Positions 23,560 through 31,902 of a stretch of DNA of 64,000 bases are shown piece by piece (the stretch's first letter is position 1; each line of letters starts with the position of its first letter). The translations under genes and the position numbers were made by a program. The stretch is from Mayamaea pseudoterrestris (taxonomy: Eukaryota > Bacillariophyta > Bacillariophyceae > Sellaphorales > Sellaphoraceae): the NCBI GenBank assembly GCA_027923505.1, contig BROI01000003.1:930001-994000 (forward strand), read 5' to 3'. Below the pieces are notes generated by a model that was given only the letters and a program-made list of their open reading frames with translations, did no database searches and was not told the origin of the DNA.

Positions 23560-25839
23560 TTATGCCAAACCATTGTGGCGAAGGAGCGCTTCTGGGTTGG
23601 GATCGCGGCCGCGAAAGCTTTTAAATACTTCTCCCGGAGACTTGCCACCACCGAGGCTCAGCACTGTCTCCCTAAATTTACGGCCAATCTTTCGAACTTC
23701 CTCTTCATTGTCCAAGCCAACATCCTCAAAGGCAGAGAAGGCATCAGCAGACATAACTTCTGCCCATTTGTAGCTATAGTAACCAGCTGCGTAACCGCCG
23801 GCAAAAATATGCGAAAATGTAGCAAGGAAACGATCTTCCTCGAGTGGCATATTGTATGGCGAATACTTGGTAGCCATCTTTCGTTGGACGTCAAAGATTG
23901 AATCACCGTCACCAGACATGCCCTTTGCTGCGTCATAGTCATTGTGTAAGGCCAAATCAAGCTGACCAAATAGGAGCTGTCGACAAGCCATCATGCCTGC
24001 GCCATAGGTCTTTTGCTCCTTCAATTTGTTAAACATATCTTCGGGCATTGGTTCGCCAGATTCCCAGTGTTTGGCAAAACCATAGACAGTCGGTCGGTCG
24101 TAGCACCAGTTCTCCATGAATTGCGAAGGCAGTTCAACGGCATCCCACTCGACGCCGTTGATTCCAGCAACGTCTCCAACAGTTGCTGTCGTAAGCATGT
24201 GTTGTAGGCCGTGACCAAACTCGTGAAACAGTGTCTCTACCTCACGAAAAGTCATGAGGGACGGCTTGTCACCAACGGGAGGCGATCCATTGCACGTCAA
24301 GTATGCAACTGGGGTGTCGCGTCTTGTAGCCTCGCTCTTTCCAATGCACACGTCCATCCATGCACCGCCGCGCTTATCTTCGGGGCGAGAATACGGATCC
24401 AAAAAGAAGGCCGCAATTTGCTTGTTCGTGTCCTTGTCATATACTTTGAAGTACTGAACGTCTTTGTTCCAGACCTCAGTCTCACCATCAGCGGCTTTAA
24501 CATCAATGTTAAAAATTCGCTCGACAAGCGAGAACATGCCTTCCAAAACGGCAGGGAGCGCAAAGTATGAACGGGTCTCCTCCTCGGTGAGTTCAAATTT
24601 CGATTCCTTCAACCGTTCACTCCAGAATGTAAGGTCCCAAGGCATAAGTCTGGGACAACTGGCCTCACTGTATTCGTCTCCACCCTTTTCTCGAGCAAGT
24701 GCCGTAATCTCGGCAAACTCCTTCTCAGCCGCTGGCAAAGCCTTTTCACGAATCAAGTCGGAAAGCTCCGTGATACTCTCAACCGACGGAGCCATTTTCG
24801 AAGCCAGGCTCAATTCTGCGTAGCTTTTATAACCTAGTAGATTCGCCATTTCTGCTCGGAGCATCAGTATTTCGTATATTAATGGCACGTTGTTCTTGTC
24901 TTCATTCTTTTCCGATGCCCGCGAAATATTCGCCTTGTAGACTTGCTCACGAATGCCACGGTCTCGGACATGTGAAAGAACGGCGATGTATGACGGCATG
25001 TCGAGGGTAATTCGCCATGGTCCATTGTCGAGGTTCGCATCAGGAGTCGCTCCTCCCGGCGCCGCCACGGACGCCGCGTGAGCTGCCGCCCACAAACTCT
25101 TGGCGGAATCAGGCACACCTTCTAATTTTGACGCATCATCGACTGTCAGACTGAATGCCTTGGTTTCATCGAGAACATTGTTGCTAAACGTTGTTGAAAT
25201 TTGGGCAAGACGTTGCTTGATCTCATTGAATCGCTCCTTAGCCTCTCCCTCAAGTCCAACGCCCCCAAGCTTCATTCCACGCAAAGAGTTCTCCACAGCG
25301 CGTCTTTTCTGGCTCTCTTCAAATGATTCAGCCGATGCCTTATTCCAGCTCTTCTCAATGTTTTCCAGTGCATCGTACAAGGGCTTGCTTTGGCTAAACT
25401 GGCTCATGGCTTTGACAATCTTTGGCTGATTCGACTCGTACGCTTGTCGAAGCTCTTCACCATTCTTGACGCCATTCAAGTGCCCGGCCACGCCCCAGAC
25501 GTATCCCAATCCAAACTGGATGCGTTCAACCTCCGGAAGAACTTGATCATAGTCAATTGTCTCTTTTTTCTTCGAAAGCTTTTCTTCCAAGCTGGCAAAA
25601 TCTATCTCCATCTTTGAAAGCAACGCTTCCACAGCCGGAGTCAAATCCTCTGGTTTGATGCTCTGAAACTTTGGCAAATCCTCCATCTGCAGGAGCGGGT
25701 TTGTCGCCGTCGCCGTGGAGGAAAGTGTAGTCGAGGCGCGGCACGTTTGAGCACCGAAATGCCGAGCGGCCGTTCGCGTGATGAATGCTCGCGCCGTAAT
25801 GGAAAACATTGACATGGCGACGCAATTGGCAAACTTCAT
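23560..25839 (-). CDS. M3 family oligopeptidase, organelle-targeted copy
   Basis: A 759-residue intronless zinc oligopeptidase closely related to the copy at 7790-9940. The zinc site is HEFGH (His539, Glu540, His543), with Glu569 in NGVEWDAVELPS as the third ligand. It differs from its paralog by a ~48-residue leader, MKFANCVAMSMFSITARAF and on, rich in Arg, Thr, Ser and Ala with no acidic residue, which fits mitochondrial and perhaps plastid import. In plants, organellar M3 peptidases degrade cleaved presequences. A similar clearing role is inferred here. Confidence 0.93.
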   Translation of the reverse strand: MKFANCVAMSMFSITARAFITRTAARHFGAQTCRASTTLSSTATATNPLLQMEDLPKFQSIKPEDLTPAVEALLSKMEIDFASLEEKLSKKKETIDYDQVLPEVERIQFGLGYVWGVAGHLNGVKNGEELRQAYESNQPKIVKAMSQFSQSKPLYDALENIEKSWNKASAESFEESQKRRAVENSLRGMKLGGVGLEGEAKERFNEIKQRLAQISTTFSNNVLDETKAFSLTVDDASKLEGVPDSAKSLWAAAHAASVAAPGGATPDANLDNGPWRITLDMPSYIAVLSHVRDRGIREQVYKANISRASEKNEDKNNVPLIYEILMLRAEMANLLGYKSYAELSLASKMAPSVESITELSDLIREKALPAAEKEFAEITALAREKGGDEYSEASCPRLMPWDLTFWSERLKESKFELTEEETRSYFALPAVLEGMFSLVERIFNIDVKAADGETEVWNKDVQYFKVYDKDTNKQIAAFFLDPYSRPEDKRGGAWMDVCIGKSEATRRDTPVAYLTCNGSPPVGDKPSLMTFREVETLFHEFGHGLQHMLTTATVGDVAGINGVEWDAVELPSQFMENWCYDRPTVYGFAKHWESGEPMPEDMFNKLKEQKTYGAGMMACRQLLFGQLDLALHNDYDAAKGMSGDGDSIFDVQRKMATKYSPYNMPLEEDRFLATFSHIFAGGYAAGYYSYKWAEVMSADAFSAFEDVGLDNEEEVRKIGRKFRETVLSLGGGKSPGEVFKSFRGRDPNPEALLRHNGLA

Positions 25840-26156
25840 AGTTCTTGTCAGTATTTACTTTAGTTGTCAACGCAAAAGCACCTTGGTCGTGTGCAATTTG
25901 TGTTGTGTGCCATGGTCGAGCAAACTATTCCACGCAACTCGCGCGACCGCGATCGATGAGTCAGTCTCACGCATGTCGCACCAGTTCTTGTCTGTGTCGT
26001 AACGGTTTGCACGCACAGGTGCATCCATCGATGATTCCAAAAACCTTCCGGAATGACCGACAACATCATCATGACAAACATCAGCGAATTACTGCTAACT
26101 TTGGACAGACTTATATGAAGAATCGGAAAACAATGGAAAAATGAATCTCGTTTACC
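25840..26156. promoter_or_regulatory. divergent promoter region, M3 peptidase / FUT8-like gene
   Basis: These 317 bases lie between two divergent starts. Nothing specific was recognised apart from short open frames. Confidence 0.4.
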
Positions 26157-27347
26157 ATGGTAACAGGAATGAAAGGAATGACGTCCAAACAATTTTTGGT
26201 CCGTGCCTTTGGCTTCTTTCTCGTCGCAATCTTGGTGCACATGCTGCTGATCAGGCATAAACTGCTGACACTCACTACTTGGGAAACTCATCGATTGGGC
26301 CCTTCCAAAGGGCAACTTGCATATGGAGCTGCGACTTATCACAATCTTACATTTGACACGAATACGACGGATCCCTTGCCTGTTCAATGGGAGCCGCCAA
26401 TGAATGCATCGAGCCTTTGCTTCGAATGGGCCCAAAACACGGATGATTGGTGGACACACCATCCAACGTTTCAAATACAGTCTGAAAATGATACCCACTT
26501 TTGCTTCGTACACCGGAAGGCAAATCAAGCACGTTTCTTTCAGACGCTCTACGAGATTCAGTTCCACTCTGACTGCTCCAAGGTGTTCACAAAGAAAATG
26601 TGGAGCGACGGCTGGGGCGCGGATCTGCGCAACTTGCTCGACGGCCTCGTACATGCTCGCATGGCAAAACGACCTTTTCAGGTGGACCAAACACCGTGGC
26701 ACTATGCGGCGAAGCAAGATGTTTCGCGGCCGGTTTGTCCGGCCATGGGCATTGGTTGCTACTTCTTGCCAATCTCCAGCTGTCCCCAAAATCCCAGCAT
26801 CGTATCGCAACGAGCAGACTACTTTCATGGCGTTCCTGCATACTTTACCAGCCGCTACTACTATGAATACTTGACAAGGCCCCAGCAATGGCTGCGCAAG
26901 CGCATTTACGACTACTCCAAGACATTGCCGCTCACCTTGCCCTGCATTACCATGCACGTTCGGCGGGGTGACAGCGTCTTGGGCGGACCAGGCACAAGTC
27001 ACCGGACATACCATTCCATTCATGAGTACGTTGCTCCGATACGCAACGATCCCAAGAACATTTTGCTTTTGACGGACGATGAAGATGCCATTGCAGAAGC
27101 TCAACGACTATATCCATCCTATCATTGGATGTACTTTCGGCGGCCACGTTATCATGGTAGTGAGGGTGGTTGGGAGCAGCACTTGCCCTCGGATGATCCT
27201 GCTTTTGAAGTGGTGGCACTTTTGTCCGAGTTTCGCTTGGCCAAACAGTGTGGCATGCTGGTTCACTCGGCCAGCAATTTTGGTCAGTTGCTGCACGCGG
27301 AAATGAAGAACGTCGATAGTCGCATACGACGAATCAATTTAGGGTAA
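26157..27347 (+). CDS. FUT8-like (GT23-type) glycosyltransferase, type II Golgi membrane protein
   Basis: A 396-residue intronless protein. One membrane anchor (about residues 15-33, FGFFLVAILVHMLLI) follows a short basic cytosolic end. The lumenal part has N-glycosylation sites (NLT, NAS, NDT). The catalytic region contains LPCITMHVRRGDSVL, the HxRRxD motif that binds the GDP-sugar in alpha-1,6-fucosyltransferases and NodZ. It is followed by ILLLTDDEDAIAEAQRLYP and the C-terminal LVHSASNFGQLLHAEM. Fucosyl transfer onto glycans is the likely activity by family. It ends tail-to-tail with the sulfotransferase, 123 bases away. Confidence 0.8.
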   Translation: MVTGMKGMTSKQFLVRAFGFFLVAILVHMLLIRHKLLTLTTWETHRLGPSKGQLAYGAATYHNLTFDTNTTDPLPVQWEPPMNASSLCFEWAQNTDDWWTHHPTFQIQSENDTHFCFVHRKANQARFFQTLYEIQFHSDCSKVFTKKMWSDGWGADLRNLLDGLVHARMAKRPFQVDQTPWHYAAKQDVSRPVCPAMGIGCYFLPISSCPQNPSIVSQRADYFHGVPAYFTSRYYYEYLTRPQQWLRKRIYDYSKTLPLTLPCITMHVRRGDSVLGGPGTSHRTYHSIHEYVAPIRNDPKNILLLTDDEDAIAEAQRLYPSYHWMYFRRPRYHGSEGGWEQHLPSDDPAFEVVALLSEFRLAKQCGMLVHSASNFGQLLHAEMKNVDSRIRRINLG

Positions 27348-27470
27348 ACAGTAAATAGAAGATGTAGCTTACATGTACTGTTATAGTGAGTAACGTTCAC
27401 GGCATAAGAAAATTAAAAAAAACTGGTTGGAATACCAAGCACAGCTCGGCTCTGAGCCGACTCGAGGAGA

Positions 27471-28670
27471 TCAATTCTTGACACACGGATCGTTTCTCCA
27501 GGACATTATAAGCTCTTTCATATGCTCCGGCGATGAGACCGTCACATCAGGAAGCGGAAGAAAGTAATTTAATAGCCACGTCGATGCTGCCTGGCCTAAT
27601 TGCACTAGCTCCTTGCGAAGCTCGACAAACCTGACATCGCAAATGTCAATTTCATAATGCAGGTTGCTGGATGATCTGCGCCTTAACAGCCTATCCAACG
27701 GCTTGCTTAGTCCCAAAAATGTTCCTAGATCTCTTCGAAACTGATCGTTTCGTTCGACGTTGGAGTCAAATGGTTGAGAAACGTCGTAAAGAAAGACTTG
27801 ATTCTCCATTCGCGGCGGAACGTATGTTGGATCACGAAGTTCGAGAATATCCGGATCGTTCACACTGGCACTGCTAGCGACCCCGATGAGCGATAGCTGC
27901 ATAGCTGACATCGGCATATATGGTCGTACAAGCGCCGCTTCCAATGGGTCTGTAAGGTTGGTCTTGCCCAAGGCTGCCAAATGCGCATGATAAAGTAAAT
28001 GTGGGGGCATGCGGTCGCCAATCAGTGTCTCAGCGGAAGGCATTTTGTTTCTGCTATTCCTTCGATTAAAATTGTACAATGACTCAAAACAATGCACTGG
28101 ATGCCGCAGTCCAACAATGAGCTTTGTTTGTGGAAAGTATTTTCGAAGAAGTTCTCGTGGCTTTGGAGTGGAAAGGTCGTTGGGCGCTTTATAGCCAATG
28201 AATCGCTTGTTCTCAGCAAGCTGCTCGTACATTTCCGTGGCGAACTTGGCAACTTTTCCGAAAGTAAGACCATGCACCTCGTGCATTGGCATTGCTATCT
28301 CCTCGTGCTGACGGAGCCATCGCATCAAGGTTGTAGTCCCTGTCTTTGGATGTCCGACAATGCCGAAATCTGCGAGGAACTGTATGTCTGTGCCAGCATT
28401 TACAGACTGAAATTCTGAATCAACGATGTCCCTTAACAAAAGAGGCTTGCGTTTGGCTGAAGCATCAACGGCATGCGATCCGTTGATTTGCAACTGCTCG
28501 AGCTCATTCTTGTTTCTAATTGAAGCCGCGCCACTGGTAGCGCGTACTTCCAGCCCACTAGGTCGTCTCACACTCGCGAGTGAAAAATCATATGTTTCCA
28601 CGAATATAATGATCATGACCAATGCGAGAGGAATGTATCGAACAACTCGTCTTTCCACCATAGTCGCCAT
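27471..28670 (-). CDS. membrane-anchored carbohydrate-type sulfotransferase
   Basis: A 399-residue type II membrane protein with an N-terminal anchor at about residues 11-25 (YIPLALVMIIIFVE). The PAPS 5'-phosphosulfate loop FGIVGHPKTGTTTLMRWL is near residue 103, and the 3'-phosphate-binding strand and helix LIVGLRHPVHCFESLYNFNRR lies about 75 residues later. These two elements define the Golgi sulfotransferase fold. The acceptor cannot be read from sequence. Its neighbour is a fucosyltransferase-like gene, so a sulfated glycan is a reasonable guess. Confidence 0.85.
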   Translation of the reverse strand: MATMVERRVVRYIPLALVMIIIFVETYDFSLASVRRPSGLEVRATSGAASIRNKNELEQLQINGSHAVDASAKRKPLLLRDIVDSEFQSVNAGTDIQFLADFGIVGHPKTGTTTLMRWLRQHEEIAMPMHEVHGLTFGKVAKFATEMYEQLAENKRFIGYKAPNDLSTPKPRELLRKYFPQTKLIVGLRHPVHCFESLYNFNRRNSRNKMPSAETLIGDRMPPHLLYHAHLAALGKTNLTDPLEAALVRPYMPMSAMQLSLIGVASSASVNDPDILELRDPTYVPPRMENQVFLYDVSQPFDSNVERNDQFRRDLGTFLGLSKPLDRLLRRRSSSNLHYEIDICDVRFVELRKELVQLGQAASTWLLNYFLPLPDVTVSSPEHMKELIMSWRNDPCVKN

Positions 28671-29027
28671 ACTGTCTTGATTCTACGTTGTGGCGAAAAG
28701 TGCGCACTTTCCTGGCCAATTGGTCAGAGATACAGCAGGTCATCCACCGGCTCTTTTAATTATTTCGTTATAGTAGGTGCAACACTATTTTGTCTTGGTG
28801 CACATCATGGCTTTCAGTTGTGGTCTCGTGTGTCGTCCATGAAAAAATGAGCGGTTTCTCTTTTGCCATTGGGCGAGCGTGCATGTTCTGTCGCAGCGAC
28901 ACTCAAGCACTCAAGCACTCAAGCACTCAAGCATTGCTGCGTGAAAGTGCTTTGCTACGATCCTAGCTATGCATGCACTGCTCACGTTTATATACATCAG
29001 TTTAACCGATAGGAAGCCTTTACGTTT
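28671..29027. other. intergenic stretch between sulfotransferase and AAA gene
   Basis: 357 bases holding the sulfotransferase promoter side and the AAA gene 3' flank. The only structure seen is the 8-base tandem repeat at 28901-28932. Confidence 0.5.
28901..28932. repeat. 8-bp tandem repeat, four perfect copies
   Basis: The unit actcaagc is repeated four times without change, beginning at 28901, 28909, 28917 and 28925. Confidence 0.9.
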
Positions 29028-30776
29028 TTAAGATTGTCCATCAGGAGAAGGTTGATCAATCGTTTCAGGCTTCCAATCTGAATCGCCGGAGCTGCCTACC
29101 ACGTCTTGTATGGCGGCATCAAAGTCGCTGCTTGTCACGACACACTCGCTGAGTAGCGAGCCATTAGCTTGTGCCGCAAAAGCTTCAACTGTCCGTTCCA
29201 ATGCATGCGACGCTGCTGCTCGACAGACGCCAGCCATTGCTGCACCGGAGAAACCGTCGCACTTGCGCGAAAGACTTTCAAGCAATTCGTCGTACGTCAA
29301 CGTTGCCTGATTGGCATGCACTTGTGCTGCAGACCCTTTCGGTGCATCTTTGACAAGCAAACGCCCCGTTTGATGCATGTGTTTCGTGTGGACCCTTAAA
29401 ATGCTTTGTCGCTGGAGATTTGTGCTTGGCGGTGGCACTTCAATTTGAACTTCGAACCGACCAGGTCGAAGCAGCGCCGGTTCAATCAAACTTCGTTTGT
29501 TAGTCAAGCCAATGACAAGTGTGGGTACCACCGGGGGGTCAAAACCGTCCATCTTTGCTAGCAGCTGATTGACGACACTATCGCGAGCTACTCCGGCGTC
29601 ACCTTGCTCACCGCTACCGCCTCGACCACCTCGGGCTCGTGCAATGGAATCAAACTCATCTAGTACAACAACATGAAGAGCCTGCTTGGCTAGCGCTTCG
29701 CCTTTATCCATTTGTCCTATTCTGTAGGTATCATATATATCGGGTGGCTCATCGAACACTTTCCGCAGATTCGCCTCGGAACTTCCAACAAACTTGTCCA
29801 TAATCTCTGGTCCGCTGACAACCGTAATGGGTCGAAGTGGCGACAGTAGTCTACCTAGTTGTCGAGCCATGAGAGTCTTGCCGCAACCCGGCTTGCCATA
29901 AAGAAGGAGGCCACGAACGGGATGAATGCCGAGCTCAATCAACAGTTGAGGTGGCGCAGCCAAAGGTATCCAAACTCGTCGTTTTATTTGCGCCAAAACA
30001 TCGTCCAAGCCTCCAATACCCATAGCTTGACCGTCAAAATTGGAGCCAGCTCCAGCCTGGGCGACGATTTTGGAAACCTTTTCGGCCGCCATGATTGCTG
30101 CAACGTTTTCAATATTTGGCTGGCGGAGATCGACAGTGTTCTGTTGCATTGATAGTTCAAAATCTTTACGGTCTTGAGCAAAGGATCCTAAGCGAGAGTC
30201 AATTCCATTTAAGAATAAATCGTGTTTATCGTTGGAAGTTTGTCGCTTTCCAAGGGCTGACCGAGGTTCGCGCGAAACATCCGAATCAATTGTCGGCTGC
30301 TCCTTGCGTATCCTTTCCTCCTCCCAGCGCTGTCGCTCCGTAGCTTCCTCTCGTCGTTTCTCGGCATCCGTTTGACCAAGTTGCTTGACATTTGCTGGAA
30401 TTCCGGCGCGACTGATCAACCGAAGGGCTGCCTTGACTTGATCGTCGTCGGAAGATGACGATTTGATTTGGTCGAAGAGAGCGTAGATTGATTCCTGAGT
30501 GACGCGACTCCCTGTCAGGATCCACTTGTCGCACAAGTCAGTCAGGTTTTGAGTGAGGCTTGAAATGTATCGCTTGTTTTTCGTTGCTAAAGACTGCTCT
30601 GTTTCCGATTCGGTTATAGTTGACTCATTGTCGGCATTTGCCGACGACGAAGCGAGGGCAACGCGTCGAAAATCGGTGACGGACGAAGGATGTGAATTGC
30701 TGAATGACTGAGTTAACGCGCTTGCAATCTGACAATATAGTGAAATGGCGAGATATATACACGTGATTCTCGTCAT
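29028..30776 (-). CDS. NSF-like AAA ATPase with one AAA module and an N-terminal signal
   Basis: A 582-residue intronless protein. Residues 1-20 (ITCIYLAISLYCQIASALTQSF) form a signal peptide with an ASA site, and the following Ser/Arg-rich stretch resembles a plastid transit region. The AAA module resembles the D1 domain of NSF: GLLLYGKPGCGKT (Lys300), then VVVLDEFDSIARARG (Asp373-Glu374), VVNQLLAKMDG, LVIGLTNKRSLIEPALLRPGRFEVQIE with arginine fingers, and a C-terminal helical lid. NSF proper has an N-domain and two AAA rings and is cytosolic. Here there is one ring, and the N-terminal ~230 residues are unassigned and charged. The compartment (plastid or periplastid) is inferred. Confidence 0.8.
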   Translation of the reverse strand: MTRITCIYLAISLYCQIASALTQSFSNSHPSSVTDFRRVALASSSANADNESTITESETEQSLATKNKRYISSLTQNLTDLCDKWILTGSRVTQESIYALFDQIKSSSSDDDQVKAALRLISRAGIPANVKQLGQTDAEKRREEATERQRWEEERIRKEQPTIDSDVSREPRSALGKRQTSNDKHDLFLNGIDSRLGSFAQDRKDFELSMQQNTVDLRQPNIENVAAIMAAEKVSKIVAQAGAGSNFDGQAMGIGGLDDVLAQIKRRVWIPLAAPPQLLIELGIHPVRGLLLYGKPGCGKTLMARQLGRLLSPLRPITVVSGPEIMDKFVGSSEANLRKVFDEPPDIYDTYRIGQMDKGEALAKQALHVVVLDEFDSIARARGGRGGSGEQGDAGVARDSVVNQLLAKMDGFDPPVVPTLVIGLTNKRSLIEPALLRPGRFEVQIEVPPPSTNLQRQSILRVHTKHMHQTGRLLVKDAPKGSAAQVHANQATLTYDELLESLSRKCDGFSGAAMAGVCRAAASHALERTVEAFAAQANGSLLSECVVTSSDFDAAIQDVVGSSGDSDWKPETIDQPSPDGQS

Positions 30777-31016
30777 TGAGGTCTACCAATGTTGCTTGCA
30801 GACGCTGACCCACGAGAGTGTTCCTTGTGATGGTTGTGCGTTGTGCGGAGGATCGAGATCGTCAAAGCAAGTGTGAGTACCGCTAAGATACTGTTACAAC
30901 GGTGCGACTTCAACAAGCATTCTTCTTCGGCACGACGCGTCATTCGTCGCCATAGGAGAGGCTCACTTTTTCGACGACGAGATCCGTTCCATATCAACCA
31001 GACAACCTCCAATACC

Positions 31017-31799
31017 ATGAAAGCCATCTTTGTACTACTAGCAGTCATTTCATGGATGAATGCATCAGCATTTGCGCCTCTCCCTACGAGCGGGGCAACT
31101 CAAGCAAGACTAGCACCCTTGAACGTGGTGGATGCCGAGGCGGTGGGGGTCGCACGCACCGCCTTTTACATTTGGTTCTTTGGTGCATCTGGCGGCGCAG
31201 GGATTGCGCGTAACAGCTTTCCTCGCATGTGGACTGACTTTCGAGCAATTCAAACCATGGAGAATAGCCCAACAAAAGGGGGCGAGACGATTGGCATTTC
31301 GCCCATTTGCTTGTATCCGGTTGACCTGGCCGTCAAGGACGTGGAAGCCATTGTCAAGAAACCATTGACCGTTGAGCAAATAGTGAACAAGTATCCTGTC
31401 GAAGGTAACTTTCTCAGTGCAAAGGGTTACCTTACATACAAAGCCTTCAAGGCTGCCAATGCCAAGGAAAATCCACTGGTCGTCCGTGCCATTTTCGATT
31501 CGCTCAACACAAACACTGATGTTTGCAATCCGGAAACGGCGCAGGAGCTGCTTGACTCATACAAAAAAGATCCGAGGTCGCTAGCAAATGCATTACTCCA
31601 AGCCAAACTCAGAGGATATGCTGCCATCTTTGGAATATTGTTTCTCTTGGCGTTAGCAGACTGGCAAGCCATTCTGGTGCATGCCCGAGAAGGATGGTTC
31701 CCAGAATGGCCTGGACTGGAAGACTTTCCAAGCACGTTGTTTGATCCAAACTATGGTATTCCGGCGCTTCCTAAATACTTTGTTGCAGACGTTGAGTAA
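31017..31799 (+). CDS. plastid membrane protein of unknown function with ASAFAP signal
   Basis: From the ATG at 31017 the product has 260 residues. Residues 1-21 are a signal peptide ending exactly in NASAFAPLP, the classic heterokont plastid motif. The mature protein begins with a hydrophobic, Gly-rich segment TAFYIWFFGASGGAGIA, then RNSFPRMW, a soluble middle of about 130 residues, and a second membrane segment YAAIFGILFLLALADWQAIL. It ends in an aromatic and proline-rich tail (WFPEWPGLEDFPSTLFDPNYG). I do not recognise the family. Its features fit a thylakoid protein or photosystem-associated subunit, but that is inference. The gene is divergent from the AAA gene. Confidence 0.85.
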   Translation: MKAIFVLLAVISWMNASAFAPLPTSGATQARLAPLNVVDAEAVGVARTAFYIWFFGASGGAGIARNSFPRMWTDFRAIQTMENSPTKGGETIGISPICLYPVDLAVKDVEAIVKKPLTVEQIVNKYPVEGNFLSAKGYLTYKAFKAANAKENPLVVRAIFDSLNTNTDVCNPETAQELLDSYKKDPRSLANALLQAKLRGYAAIFGILFLLALADWQAILVHAREGWFPEWPGLEDFPSTLFDPNYGIPALPKYFVADVE

Positions 31800-31902
31800 G
31801 CTAAAAGAACAGAAATTTAAATTGTGGCACTACTGTACCATGTTATTACGAGTCAGCAAATCGAGGGGCTCCGTCGTATATCTTGTATTACATCTTTATC
31901 GC

